A stretch of 26,975 bases of DNA from Penaeus vannamei (taxonomy: Eukaryota > Arthropoda > Malacostraca > Decapoda > Penaeidae). Below, one piece after another: positions 19,601 to 26,975 of this stretch. Positions within the stretch are counted from its first letter, which is position 1. Every line of letters starts with the position of its first letter. The position numbers and the translations under genes are program-made. The notes beneath the pieces were generated by a model. That model ran no database searches, had not been told where the DNA came from, and was given only the letters and a program-made list of their open reading frames with translations. The stretch spans positions 22,060,379 through 22,087,353 of the forward strand of contig NC_091582.1 of the NCBI RefSeq assembly GCF_042767895.1, read 5' to 3'.

Positions 19601-21529
19601 TTGATTAAGTGTTGATCTTGTAAAACGGTCGCATTTCATGTTGAAGATGATGATGATTTTGTCAGATTATACATTTACCCTATTGCCGCTGGGGATGGCT
19701 TGTAAGTACATGCCATGTCTGCTATGTTATTAGGCTATTTAATGTGTTTACACATAGATGGCTCCGCAAGTGCTTAGTCACCAGTAACTCAGTGACTTTG
19801 TCTACCTATCACACCTGTTTACCCTTTTCCTTGCCTTTTATTTGTTTAGTTTTTATTTATTTATTTTGTCTTTTTTTCCTATTATTATTGTTGATAACCT
19901 TTAATGATAATGATAATAATAATAATAATAGAAAAAAAGGACTATCAATATTAATAGTGTTAGAAAAAAAAATCCTGAGAACTCATGGAACAGGGAAATC
20001 AAGTGAGGTCATGTGGTCCTACTAATTGACTCATAGGTAGTGGAACTCTTGTAGAACCATTGTGCGTAAACACAATTAAAAAAAACAAAGCTGCAGTGGA
20101 CATCACATGTTCCCAACAGCATCATGCTAAGTCTCATCATGCAGTGAAGTGTTAAGTGTTGTAGTGTTAATATGTCTTTTTATTCCATGTGCCTCAACAG
20201 TTAACAGTGTGTGCTGGGCTCCCCATGAACATGGACTGATTCTTGCCTGCGCATCCTCGGATGGGTCTGTGTCCATTTTAACATACACATCCGCACACAC
20301 TTGGGAAAACAAGAAAATCACCAACGCACACTCTGTAAGTGTCCCCAAATGGTAGCGTATTTGATTTTGTGATGGAAAAATTTACATTAAGTCTCGTTAG
20401 TAATTGTAATGGAATAACTTGTTTGCTCTTTATTAAAAATCATGTGTTTATATATGTAGTTTTTTATTTATTATTATTATTATTATTATTATATTTTCCT
20501 TTTTTTCCAGATTGGTTGCAATGCAGTGAGCTGGGCGCCAGCTGTGGCCTCTGGCTCAGCTGACGGCTCCAACAGAACAGCCTCAGCAGTGCAGCGCATC
20601 GTGACAGGTGGTTGCGATACCTATGTCAAAATATGGCGATTTGACAGTGGCACAGGAGAATGGACTGAGGAGAGTAAGCTTGAGGGCCACTCAGACTGGG
20701 TGCGTGACGTTGCATGGGCTCCCTCCATTGGCCTGCCACGCTCCATAATTGCCTCCTGTTCTCAGGTAATGTAGAAGGAATACTGTATACTTGAATAAGG
20801 GAGAAAATGATTTATAGGTATTACTTAGATATGCAATAGAAAATTGTAGTGTCAGTGATCATAGATTTATGGCAATCTATTGTGGTAGAAATACTACTGT
20901 GTAAAATTGAAATACATGACTCTGATTACTATTGTTGTTGTTGTTATTTTTTATCATTATTGTAGTTATTATTTTCTTGTAATCTTCATAAACATCTTTT
21001 CACTCAAAACAAATGTGAACACTTTTTCCATTAGGATCGCCGAGTGATCATCTGGATGAATGACGGAGTCACAGGCACTTGGCAGCCACGTGAGCTCAAC
21101 ACGTTTGATGATGTCATCTGGCACGTTAGCTGGTCTGTCACAGGCAACATCTTGGCAGTGTCGGGTGGGGATAACAAGGTGAGACTTCAGTCCAGGATAT
21201 AGAAACTTTTATAGTTCAGGGGCCTAGAATGTGATATCTTAATGTTTGTAAAGGAATGAAATCACATTGGCTAATACTTATTTATAGATACATTTTATAC
21301 CTTTTCAAGGCAGTATTTTTATGTTAAGTAAATTTTTCAATGTATTCTTTCATTTTCTTTTTTCCTTATTCCTTTTACTTCAAGAAGTTATTTTGTTTTC
21401 TTTTGTTCTCTCTAACTTTTACCCTTTTCTGCCCGGTAGGTGAGCCTGTGGAAGGAGACACTCGAGGGCCAGTGGGTATGCCTCAGCGACTCAGCCAAGG
21501 GCCACTCGGGAACAGAACGCACACTCTAA
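13635..21529 (+). CDS. SEC13: SEC13 WD40 protein (COPII coat / nuclear pore)
   Basis: SEC13 pairs with SEC31 in the outer COPII cage on ER exit sites and with the Nup107-160 complex at the nuclear pore. Six exons with compatible phases encode 311 residues; with the initiator Met this is 312, close to the roughly 320 of animal SEC13. Six WD blades are visible in order: CSSDRSIKIFEV, CSYDRKVIVWRE, SSDGSVSILTY, GGCDTYVKIWRF, CSQDRRVIIWM and SGGDNKVSLWKE. The family phrases HDDMIHDAQMDFYGTRLATC and HSDWVRDVAWAPSIGLP are unmistakable. The open frame reaches back to 17699, but a strong acceptor (ctttctgcag) precedes 17771 and the family begins MVSVI, so the ATG is expected in an upstream exon. 13635-13637 (ATG|GT) is the best candidate. 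The C-terminal tail (SDSAKGHSGTERTL) is short. It converges on the FABP gene. Confidence 0.93.
13638..17770 (+). other. Putative SEC13 intron 1, with repeats and no recognised gene
   Basis: About 4.1 kb. It holds the inverted-repeat element near 14.0-14.6 kb. It also holds unassigned open frames on the minus strand (13653-14327, 14960-15208, 15448-15645) and on the plus strand (16849-17112). None shows a family motif I can name. A GC-richer patch at 16205-16270 (CCCCCCTGGGGG core) looks like part of a dispersed repeat. Confidence 0.45.
14011..14620. mobile_element. Putative foldback / MITE-like element with inverted arms and flanking direct repeats
   Basis: Two arms of about 67 bases, 14128-14194 and 14482-14548, are inverted copies at roughly 75% identity. 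Both contain a near-perfect palindrome (CATTTCGCGAAATG at 14151-14164; CATTTCACGAAATG in the other) and end in ACGTGTTTTCCC. Outside them lie similar direct copies: TATTTGTTACTGAGAGCA near 14013 and TATTTGTTACAGAGAGCA near 14581. Translated on opposite strands, the arms read FREMKLHYVFS and FHEMEFHYVFS. No transposase was recognised. Confidence 0.5.
17771..17944 (+). CDS. SEC13: SEC13 exon 2 (first firm coding exon)
   Basis: The acceptor ctgcag ends at 17770 and the donor is gtaagt at 17945. Phase 0 at both ends, 58 codons. It encodes VSVISNVETGHDDMIHDAQM, then DFYGTRLATCSSDRSIKIFE and VKGSTQTQIADLREHEGP: blade 1 and the start of blade 2. Confidence 0.95.
18075..18213 (+). CDS. SEC13: SEC13 exon 3
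   Basis: The acceptor tttttag ends at 18074 and the donor is gtaaga at 18214. It enters in phase 0 and ends in phase 1 (G). It encodes VWQVAWAHPMYGNILASCSY, then DRKVIVWREDGHKWKKIYEY and ANHDSS: blade 2. The preceding 130-base intron contains T13, (CTT)n and CA-rich repeats. Confidence 0.95.
18235..18365 (+). repeat. Dispersed repeat, copy 1
   Basis: AACCCAGTGCTGCTGGGATC followed about 65 bases later by AATAGATGGCTCC, then CACCAAGGAGTTAATCAGT. It matches, diverged, the copy at about 19675-19800 in the same orientation. Boundaries are approximate and the family is unnamed here; a SINE or MITE relic is possible. Confidence 0.45.
19675..19800 (+). repeat. Dispersed repeat, copy 2
   Basis: TTACCCTATTGCCGCTGGGG followed by CATAGATGGCTCC and CACCAGTAACTCAGTGAC. 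It is the same order and orientation of blocks as the copy near 18235-18365. Boundaries are approximate. Confidence 0.45.
20201..20334 (+). CDS. SEC13: SEC13 exon 4
   Basis: The acceptor caacag ends at 20200 and the donor is gtaagt at 20335. It enters in phase 1 (G|TT, Val) and ends in phase 0. It encodes NSVCWAPHEHGLILACASSD, then GSVSILTYTSAHTWENKKIT and NAHS: blade 3. Confidence 0.95.
20511..20765 (+). CDS. SEC13: SEC13 exon 5
   Basis: The acceptor tttccag ends at 20510, preceded by a (TTA)n run; the donor is gtaatg at 20766. Phase 0 at both ends, 85 codons. It encodes IGCNAVSWAPAVASGSADGS through GGCDTYVKIWRFDSGTGEW to HSDWVRDVAWAPSIGLPRS and IIASCSQ. It holds the family's blade 4 loop insertion, blade 4 and the first half of blade 5. 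Confidence 0.95.
21035..21178 (+). CDS. SEC13: SEC13 exon 6
   Basis: The acceptor attag ends at 21034 and the donor is gtgaga at 21179. Phase 0 at both ends, 48 codons. It encodes DRRVIIWMNDGVTGTWQPRE, then LNTFDDVIWHVSWSVTGNIL and AVSGGDNK: the end of blade 5 and most of blade 6. Confidence 0.95.
21440..21529 (+). CDS. SEC13: SEC13 terminal exon 7
   Basis: The acceptor cggtag ends at 21439; stop TAA is at 21527-21529. It encodes VSLWKETLEGQWVCLSDSAK and GHSGTERTL. It closes blade 6. The tail after CLSD is about ten residues shorter than in vertebrates and has no recognisable motif. Confidence 0.93.
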   Translation: MSLWKETLEGQWVCLSDSAKGHSGTERTL

Positions 21530-22036
21530 CAAAAGATGAAGCAGGACGAGATGAAATGAGATGCGCTCCCTCCTTGCTTTGGGAGCCGGCTAGGGAGAGC
21601 ATCTTCATGGGCAGGTCAAGATATTACAAAGCCTTTTATTTTTTCTCTTAAACTATTATTATTATTTTTATTTTTATAATATAAGGTTATAGGTTAAAGA
21701 CAAGAAACCAGTGTTATGTTTATGCATTTAGTTTAGGTTGGGAATCTTTTGTTACATGTCTGTTTATACTTAAAACTGTTTGAATGTTTTATAAACTTTT
21801 TTTATTATGATTGTCATCACTATCTATTATAAATATACAAAATGTGTAAATTCATGTCAGATATTATTGAAAAAAAATCCAAGATTCCTTTCTCGCATGC
21901 TTCCTCAAACGGAAAGTCACAGAAATCACAGTCAACCTTCAATACAGTGTTATTAAGGTCTTTCTTTTGTGGTCTCTGTAAAGAATTCTAGTGATAATAT
22001 TTTATTATAACTCGCCATAGTTATGAATATAAGGGA

Positions 22037-22042
22037 AATAAA
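22037..22042 (+). terminator. Possible SEC13 polyadenylation signal AATAAA
   Basis: AATAAA followed by a GTTTTG-type T-rich stretch, 508 bases after the SEC13 stop. It is one of several candidates in this AT-rich flank. Confidence 0.35.
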
Positions 22043-22879
22043 AAGTTTTGGATTCTAAATGTTTTATCAACTCCTGCCTATGAAAGCAAAAATTGGGTGT
22101 GATTCGGAATCTAAAAGCAAGGTGGGTAATACAAAAACTCTAGACAATTCATTTTTGCATTCTGGTAATTTATTTATGAAATTAGTATATTATCAGTGTG
22201 TAATCCTTTTGAATAAGTTGTTCAGTGTAAAATTAATCATTGTTAATTAATCTGTACTGTATACCTGATTTGAGGTTGTATCCTGCAAATTTTGTACAAA
22301 GTAATTTAAAATGTATGTGCTTATATGACAAGTAATGTATCTTGAATGCCTTACTGCTGTTGATGAATTTCATGTTGTTTTAGTGCTTTAAATAATCTAT
22401 AAAAAGAAAAAATATATATCGTGAACATAAACCCACTTTTTGTAATCAAGTCTTTATTTAAATTACTCTGGTAATTGTATTTTTTATTATCATCATTTTT
22501 TTGTATTGTTTTACTGAACAGGATATATGTTATCAGTTCAACTGGTTTTAAGATTATCATGAAAAAGGATAATCAAAATAATACTCCTTTTCTCTGTTTA
22601 TAGGTAATTTAGGAGTGCATGCTCACAAAATTATACATTTGAAGAAAATGTGTAACACTTCCAAAATCAACAAAATACCAAATCCTAACCCCACACAGCA
22701 GAGCTAAGTGTATATTGTCTGTCATGTACATGAAAAAAAATCATGTTTTAGTTGTTTACACTAAGTTGCATAATTCACTGAGGAAGTTGTTCTTTGTGAT
22801 GAAAGGGACTTTCTCTTAAGTATTTTTACACAAATTCCTTGAATGACAATTTATTATCAATATAAATTGACATGGTATA

Positions 22880-23110
22880 TAAAATACAACACTGACTCCA
22901 AAGTGAAGGGACGATCCTGCTACTTTAAGGGAGCCCAAGCCGTGTCCTTTTTCTATATAACAGCAAATGACAAATACAGTTTTTGGAGAAAGAAATGTGT
23001 GATCTAGCATCCTGAAATCCCCCAATCCCTTTTTCTTCTTGTGGGGGACATAGGAGATGGAGACTAAGGCCCAAGGTAGGGAATCACCCCAACCTTGGAC
23101 CTCAGCCCTC
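22880..23110. repeat. Dispersed repeat, copy in SEC13 3' flank
   Basis: A GC-richer block containing GATCCTGCTACTTTAAGGGA, GCCCAAGCCGTGTCCTTTTT and a run around GGGGGACATAGGAGATGGAG. The part at 22910-22980 aligns with 25010-25075 in the same orientation. That points to an interspersed element present at least twice here. The minus-strand open frame across it is taken to be repeat-derived. Confidence 0.4.
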
Positions 23111-24252
23111 ACATTAACTAATTTTGCATTGTTTTTTCCTCTACCCCTTTCATTTTTCCTTTTCTTCATCCCCTTCTCATGTCCACATCCAAAAGTGTGA
23201 GAGCTGTGCTGAAAGGATGAAAGACTGGCTTTATGTCAGTCCTGAACGGCCCCCTTTTGCTCCTCCCTCTTTTCACATACCATACTAACCTTCAGCGCTC
23301 TGCAACCTTTGACATCTAACTTATTTTGTCCAAATCCTCAACTCATTTTTATGCATTTCACCACAATATTTTATCATGGTGCTCTATGGTGAGGCCTCGC
23401 CATATCTCTATATTTTGAATATGGCGCTAATGACCTTAGATGTTAATGTTGCTGAAATTTTTCAATTAATACAAAATAATATAGTTCTGAAGACTCCACT
23501 GATTGATGAAAAAAATCTGAAGTATTCATTTCTTTAAAAAAGGAAAAAGAGATGGAGATGCAAATGTATCAAAATAATCAATAATAAATGCAGTTCTTAA
23601 ATGTTACAGAAACAGCAATAGTTTATTTATATCTATGCATTTGCAAAAATTGTCTTTCAGCATTAGAGCTTGTTAAAATGAATTCCTATGTTAAAAGTTT
23701 AGTTGTTCAGACTAAAGTAATATTAGGTTGTAAATACAATGTTGTATATGTCATTTATTCTAGTGAAGGGTAAAGCAGTGAAAAATGCAAATGTTAAAAT
23801 GTTAAAAATAGTAACAGTTGTGATAGGCTGTGTGAATTAGCATAAACATTGACAGATTTCTTTACTTCTCTTTTTTATGTGCATAATGTTCACAAAACAT
23901 GAGTTGTTGCATATAAGGAAAGACATGAAGTGTTGTGTAATCCATGAACAGTTTATAAACAAACCTGTGCCTCTTTCTTCTCTCCCTCTGTCATCCTATC
24001 TTCCCTGTTCTTCTCCCTCCCCTTCTCTTCTTCCTCTTCCACTTCTTTCTTCTCCATCTTCCTCCTCCCTTCTCTCTACCTCTTCCCCCTTCCTGCTCTC
24101 CCTATCCAATTCCTCCTCTACCTCTCCTTTCTGTCCTTGTGTACTCTATCCATGTACATTAGGGTATGTGCATAATATATGTTCTATACTAACAAACTTG
24201 TAAAAAATGCTACGCGACCATGGCCGACTTTCTCAAAAAATAGGGATGCCGC

Positions 24253-24258
24253 TTTATT
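24253..24258 (-). terminator. Probable FABP polyadenylation signal AATAAA (minus strand)
   Basis: TTTATT on the + strand gives AATAAA on the coding strand, 26 bases after the stop codon. This would make a very short 3' UTR; a later site cannot be excluded. Confidence 0.45.
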
Positions 24259-24283
24259 TCCTGGCAAACGTGAATCTGAAGTT

Positions 24284-24340
24284 CTAAAGTCTCCTGAAGT
24301 AACGATGGCAGACTGTACCTGATTCCACATGAGTGATTGT
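24284..24340 (-). CDS. FABP-family terminal exon 4
   Basis: On the minus strand the acceptor is ttttcag before 24340; stop TAG is at 24286-24284. It encodes TITHVESGTVCHRYFRRL. V-C-x-R-x-[YF] is the C-terminal ligand-binding strand. Here it ends two residues differently from the usual RIY.R pattern: Tyr follows Arg directly and Phe sits where Tyr is expected. Confidence 0.88.
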   Translation of the reverse strand, partial: TITHVESGTVCHRYFRRL

Positions 24341-25424
24341 CTGAAAAGAAAGAAAAAGTAAAGGAGTAAATTCGTAAACATCTGGTGCACTGAATTACGC
24401 AGTCCAGAAAATCAGCAAATTATGTGTTGAAAAACAAAAATAAGATGGATCTCTTTTTTTATTACATACCATGATTAAACTATCCTCTGTGAAGTGTCGG
24501 ATCACTTCTGTTGTGTATGTGTCTGATTTCTGAATCTGCATAATCCTGTCATCTTCAATTGTGAAGACATTCTGAAAGGAGAAAAATTGTTACCTGACTA
24601 CCAAAAGTAATTGCATTAATTCAATTTTTTGGCTTTTGATCTCATGTTGCCATATTACGTTTTTAAACTCGGGACTCGGGATAAAAAAAAAGGGGGGGGG
24701 GGAAACAGGAAAATTACTCCTTTCAAAAGCATTACACAAAATCAAACACAAGTCAGGAGTAATTTTATATCATTTTTCTTTTCTATATATATACATATGA
24801 TGGTTCCAAATTTTTCATATATATGTAAGTCTAATAAACTCAGTGACCCTTGCAACCTAGGCCTACTTCATGTACTATGGGAAGTGGCCATGAAATGAAA
24901 CAAAATATAATCATCCCAGTAAAAATATCTTGGGAGAGGGGGGTCTCCTCTCATTTACACGGGTATACACTGCAGGTTTGGGGCAAATGTAAAATAGCAT
25001 ACTTCCAGGGCGAAGAATTGCCCTATTACATCAAGGAAGCCAAAGTGTCCTTTTTATATGCGACAACAAAATAAACACTTAAAGTGCTTTCTTTACTGAA
25101 ATATAACCAACAAATGTGCCACTATTCCCTCCTTCCTTATAAAACCCACTTACTCGTGCCATGGCTCCCTCCCTTTATCATTCTCCCCCCCCCACCTGTG
25201 CTATGATCCCCTCCCTCATACTATCATCCCCCCCCCCACCTTCGCCCAACCCACCTGTGCCATGCCGCCCATGGTCTCGGTCTCGACGGTCTGGCCGGGC
25301 TCGAAGACGTACTCGACGGTGCGCACGAGAGTGTTCATGCGGATGGTCCACGTGTCCCCGTCGCGCCGCACTTCCACCACGGGATTCGAAGCCGCCACCA
25401 TCTTGCGCGGGATCAGGGGCACTC
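24284..25424 (-). CDS. Fatty-acid-binding / cellular retinoid-binding family protein, 5'-partial
   Basis: A small cytosolic beta-barrel carrier for fatty acids or retinoids; crustacean relatives are often named FABP, CRABP-like or sodium/calcium exchanger regulatory protein-like. Three exons of 170, 102 and 57 coding bases reproduce the classic FABP gene pattern (about 173, 102 and 51) with the same phases: 1, 0, 0. They give about 108 of the usual 132 residues. The missing first exon would encode about 24 residues (the ENFDE region) and was not found up to 26975. The pattern V-E-V-R-R-D-G-D-T-W-T-I-R matches the family strand EIRQDGDQFYIKT. The ligand-carboxylate Arg in EVIRHF and the Arg in VCHRYF are kept. 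The usual Tyr two residues after the latter Arg is Phe. The gene converges with SEC13. Confidence 0.88.
24470..24571 (-). CDS. FABP-family exon 3
   Basis: On the minus strand the acceptor tttcag precedes 24571 and the donor is gtatgt from 24469. Phase 0 at both ends. Its 102 bases are exactly the standard FABP third-exon length. It encodes NVFTIEDDRIMQIQKSDTYT and TEVIRHFTEDSLIM. The Arg in VIRHF aligns with the family's first ligand-binding Arg. Confidence 0.9.
24572..25254 (-). other. FABP-family intron between exons 2 and 3
   Basis: About 680 bases. It contains A9G10 at about 24681-24701, a second copy of the dispersed repeat at 25005-25075 and C-rich runs just inside the donor (25185-25240). 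No exon was seen. Confidence 0.6.
25005..25075. repeat. Dispersed repeat, second copy inside FABP intron
   Basis: GGGCGAAGAATTGCCCTATT, then ACATCAAGGAAGCCAAAGTG and TCCTTTTTATATGCGACAAC. This resembles 22910-22980 block by block in the same orientation. Confidence 0.4.
25255..25424 (-). CDS. FABP-family exon 2
   Basis: On the minus strand the acceptor cccaccag ends at 25425 and the donor gtgggt begins at 25254. It enters in phase 1 (probably G|GA, Gly) and ends in phase 0. It encodes VPLIPRKMVAASNPVVEVRR, then DGDTWTIRMNTLVRTVEYVF and EPGQTVETETMGGMAQ. This is much GC-richer than the next two exons. Confidence 0.88.
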
Positions 25425-25474
25425 CTGGTGGGGGCGAAGGCACACTTGTCAGGGCAGTCGGGGCACAGAAGGCG

Positions 25475-25650
25475 GATCAAGGTAAGCAGGTTAGGGTAAA
25501 GGAGGCAAGTTACGGAAGGCAAATCAAGGAAAGCAGGTTAGGGTAAAGGAGGCAAATCAAGATGGGCAGGTTAGGGGAAATGAGGCAAGGCAGGGCAGGC
25601 AGGTCAAAGCATGCAGGATTAAGTAGGCAGATCAGGGTAAGCAGGTTCGA
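25475..25650 (+). repeat. Irregular minisatellite in FABP upstream intron
   Basis: Repeats of AAGCAGGTTAGGGTAAAGGA plus GGCAA(G/A), with spacings of 47 then about 33 bases. Shorter CAGG/GGCAGATCA variants follow. GC-poor on one strand with no cytosine runs, so open frames on the minus strand are artefacts. An A run lies at 25677-25690. Confidence 0.75.
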
Positions 25651-25849
25651 GTGGAGGGATAAAAAGGATAAAGATAAAAAAAAAAAAAAACACGTGGAAG
25701 TAGGATAGATGGAAGGGGGGGTGTGTGTGCAGGCAGTTGGGATAAGTAGGTATGCGGAGGACGACAAATAGAACTGGTGGATGAGGGTCAATACGCCACA
25801 AGTTAGAGCAATTACGGGTGATCGATCACTTTAATAATAACAAAAAGAA

Positions 25850-26175
25850 CTAGAAGCACTCAGAGACCGCATACCTCCGTCAAGGCAATAAGGTCACTGA
25901 TGAAATAGAAATATTCACTTGAAAAAATAATCAAATTCATCTCTTTCTCAAGTACATTTCATAGTCCGTAAACATAATGATAGTAATAGTAACACCTATT
26001 ATCAATGCAATAGGGGTAACTGATGCAATATATTTTTTTAAATTCTGGATCCGGATCTCCACCAAAATTCAATGGCATCTAAGTTAGGCTAAGACACACC
26101 TCTGGTAAAAAAATCATAAAAATCTGTTCGTTACTTTTTGAGTGATCCTGCTAAGGAACAAACGCCCAAACTAAC
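25850..26175. mobile_element. Dispersed repeat of a type widespread in animal genomes
   Basis: Contains in order CTCAGAGACCGCATACCTCC, GTCAAGGCAATAAGGTCACT, GGATCCGGATCTCCACCAAA, and CATAAAAATCTGTTCGTTAC followed by TTTTTGAGTGATCCTGCTAA. I recall this set of blocks from interspersed repeats (SINE- or MITE-like) in many invertebrate and some vertebrate genomes, but I cannot name the family reliably. No coding capacity is seen. Confidence 0.5.
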
Positions 26176-26179
26176 TGAT

Positions 26180-26975
26180 GGAATATTTTAATTTTCAGTG
26201 TTTCAGAATGGGCGTAAATACCTTTAAAGGACAGATATCTTATTTTTTCTTCTTCCCACTATTTGCTTTCATATTTGCAATACACACTTCAGGATCTAGA
26301 CCTTGACACAATTCTGGAACAAAGCAGAATTATGCATTGCCGAAGTCTCGAAAGCCCCCATGAAAGCCGAACTCAAAGAAGAACCGCTAAATATTCAGAA
26401 CGTATTTTCTTCTCCAGCCATGATAATTCCTCATTTACTGACGTGACCATCGCCGGCGTTTCTCGAAGCCCAGAATACTAAGTCGAAGCCGCGTTGCACC
26501 ACGATCTCCCATTCATTAAGCGACGGCCCACTGCACACCCACGCCATTAATATTGCTGCGCTTAACTGGGGGTGATCTGGCAGGATGATCTCCCTCGAAG
26601 CCATGCAGTATTCATGCCCAATTGCGAACGTGTCGACCGGGCTCCACGTGGCAGAGGGCGGCCGGAGTGATGCTGCTCGAGAATGCCGTTGGGACGAGTT
26701 CGTGCCTTGTTTGGATCGCGCGCCGGACAGCTGTTCGAAACATTGGGAATGCGGGAGTCGTCGCCTGCATCATTGTGCCAACTAATTGCACTTCGGAGCG
26801 TGGCTTCGCATCGCCGAGGCCTGGTCAGTGAAAGTCATTTGAAATACCAAACAACCTGTTGATTCCAGCCTGTGAAAGATTCATGTTGGGCGAATTGAAA
26901 ACGAAACAACGTAGGGAAGAGCAATGAATATTCGTAGCGTTTTCTTGTCCTTTCCCTTCGCTGTTCCATGATTCT
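26180..26975. other. Right-edge region with CpG-rich block, no gene recognised
   Basis: From about 26440 to 26830 the sequence is markedly richer in CG dinucleotides (GTCGACCGGG, GGATCGCGCGCCGG, TTCGCATCGCCGAGG). It includes ATTAAG and CATTAATATT motifs at its left side. It could be an exon or promoter of a gene mostly outside the window, regulatory DNA of the FABP gene, or an element. Open frames here (26585-26785 and 26622-26831) show no family motif. Confidence 0.4.

Larger units (their letters stand above)
18214..20200 (+). other. SEC13 intron 3, with two diverged copies of a dispersed repeat
   Basis: About 2 kb of non-coding sequence. A (CTT)n run lies at 18632-18664 and an (AAT)n run at 19906-19929. 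A 15-base phrase GCTCCTCCTACCTTG is duplicated in tandem near 18889-18919. No additional exon is expected, because the phases of exons 3 and 4 join directly. Confidence 0.6.
21530..24283. other. SEC13 3' UTR and convergent intergenic region, no gene seen
   Basis: AT-rich sequence between the two convergent stop codons. An AATAAA at 22037-22042 is a plausible SEC13 poly(A) signal and would give a 3' UTR of about 0.5 kb; others occur further on (for example near 23583). It includes a dispersed-repeat copy near 22880-23110 and a pyrimidine-rich tract at 23968-24140. Confidence 0.55.

Noticed and set aside
25178..25522. Minus-strand 114-codon open frame and plus-strand frames over FABP exon 2
   Set aside because: These are other-frame shadows of the FABP exon and the adjacent repeat. 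Only the frame giving DGDTWTIR has matching splice sites and family similarity.
25641..25660. GGTTCGAG as a tRNA B box
   Set aside because: The required trailing CC and any A box or cloverleaf are absent; it belongs to the minisatellite.

Overview
This is eukaryotic nuclear DNA. Every gene here is split by GT-AG introns, and dinucleotide, tetranucleotide and minisatellite repeats fill much of the non-coding sequence. That repeat load, the short introns and the arthropod-like initiator fit a decapod crustacean such as a penaeid shrimp; the taxon is an inference from composition, not from a search.

Three protein-coding genes can be read. (1) 750-9046, + strand: the 3' part (about 511 residues) of a procollagen-lysine 2-oxoglutarate 5-dioxygenase (lysyl hydroxylase, PLOD). 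It has eleven coding exon positions with matching phases, and the iron and 2-oxoglutarate ligands are intact. One position is occupied by two alternative, related, phase 0-0 exons (6297-6425 and 6912-7058), probably mutually exclusive. The N-terminal glycosyltransferase part lies upstream of the window. (2) 13635-21529, + strand: a complete SEC13 WD40 protein (COPII coat and nuclear pore). Six firm exons run from 17771 to 21529. The initiator ATG is probably alone at the end of a small CpG-rich exon at 13635-13637, after a 4.1 kb intron. (3) 24284-25424, - strand: the last three exons of a fatty-acid-binding / cellular retinoid-binding family protein. Its first exon was not found and is probably beyond the right edge. 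SEC13 and the FABP gene converge.

Layout: 1-749 pyrimidine-rich intron; 750-9046 PLOD, its introns packed with simple repeats and two or three minisatellites; 9047-13500 3' UTR and intergenic DNA with a 21-bp minisatellite; 13500-21529 SEC13, whose large introns carry an inverted-repeat element and diverged dispersed repeats; 21530-24283 SEC13 3' flank with a dispersed repeat; 24284-26975 the FABP gene, its intron with an irregular minisatellite, an animal-type dispersed repeat and a CpG-rich block.

PLOD and SEC13 both serve collagen production: PLOD modifies procollagen in the ER lumen, and SEC13 is part of the COPII coat that exports it. Their head-to-tail linkage may be chance. The strongest unusual signals are the duplicated PLOD exon, the complementary simple-repeat tracts flanking PLOD exons (possible pre-mRNA foldback), the SEC13 ATG-only exon, and a Tyr-to-Phe change in the FABP ligand-binding motif. 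No CRISPR array, rRNA or tRNA was recognised.
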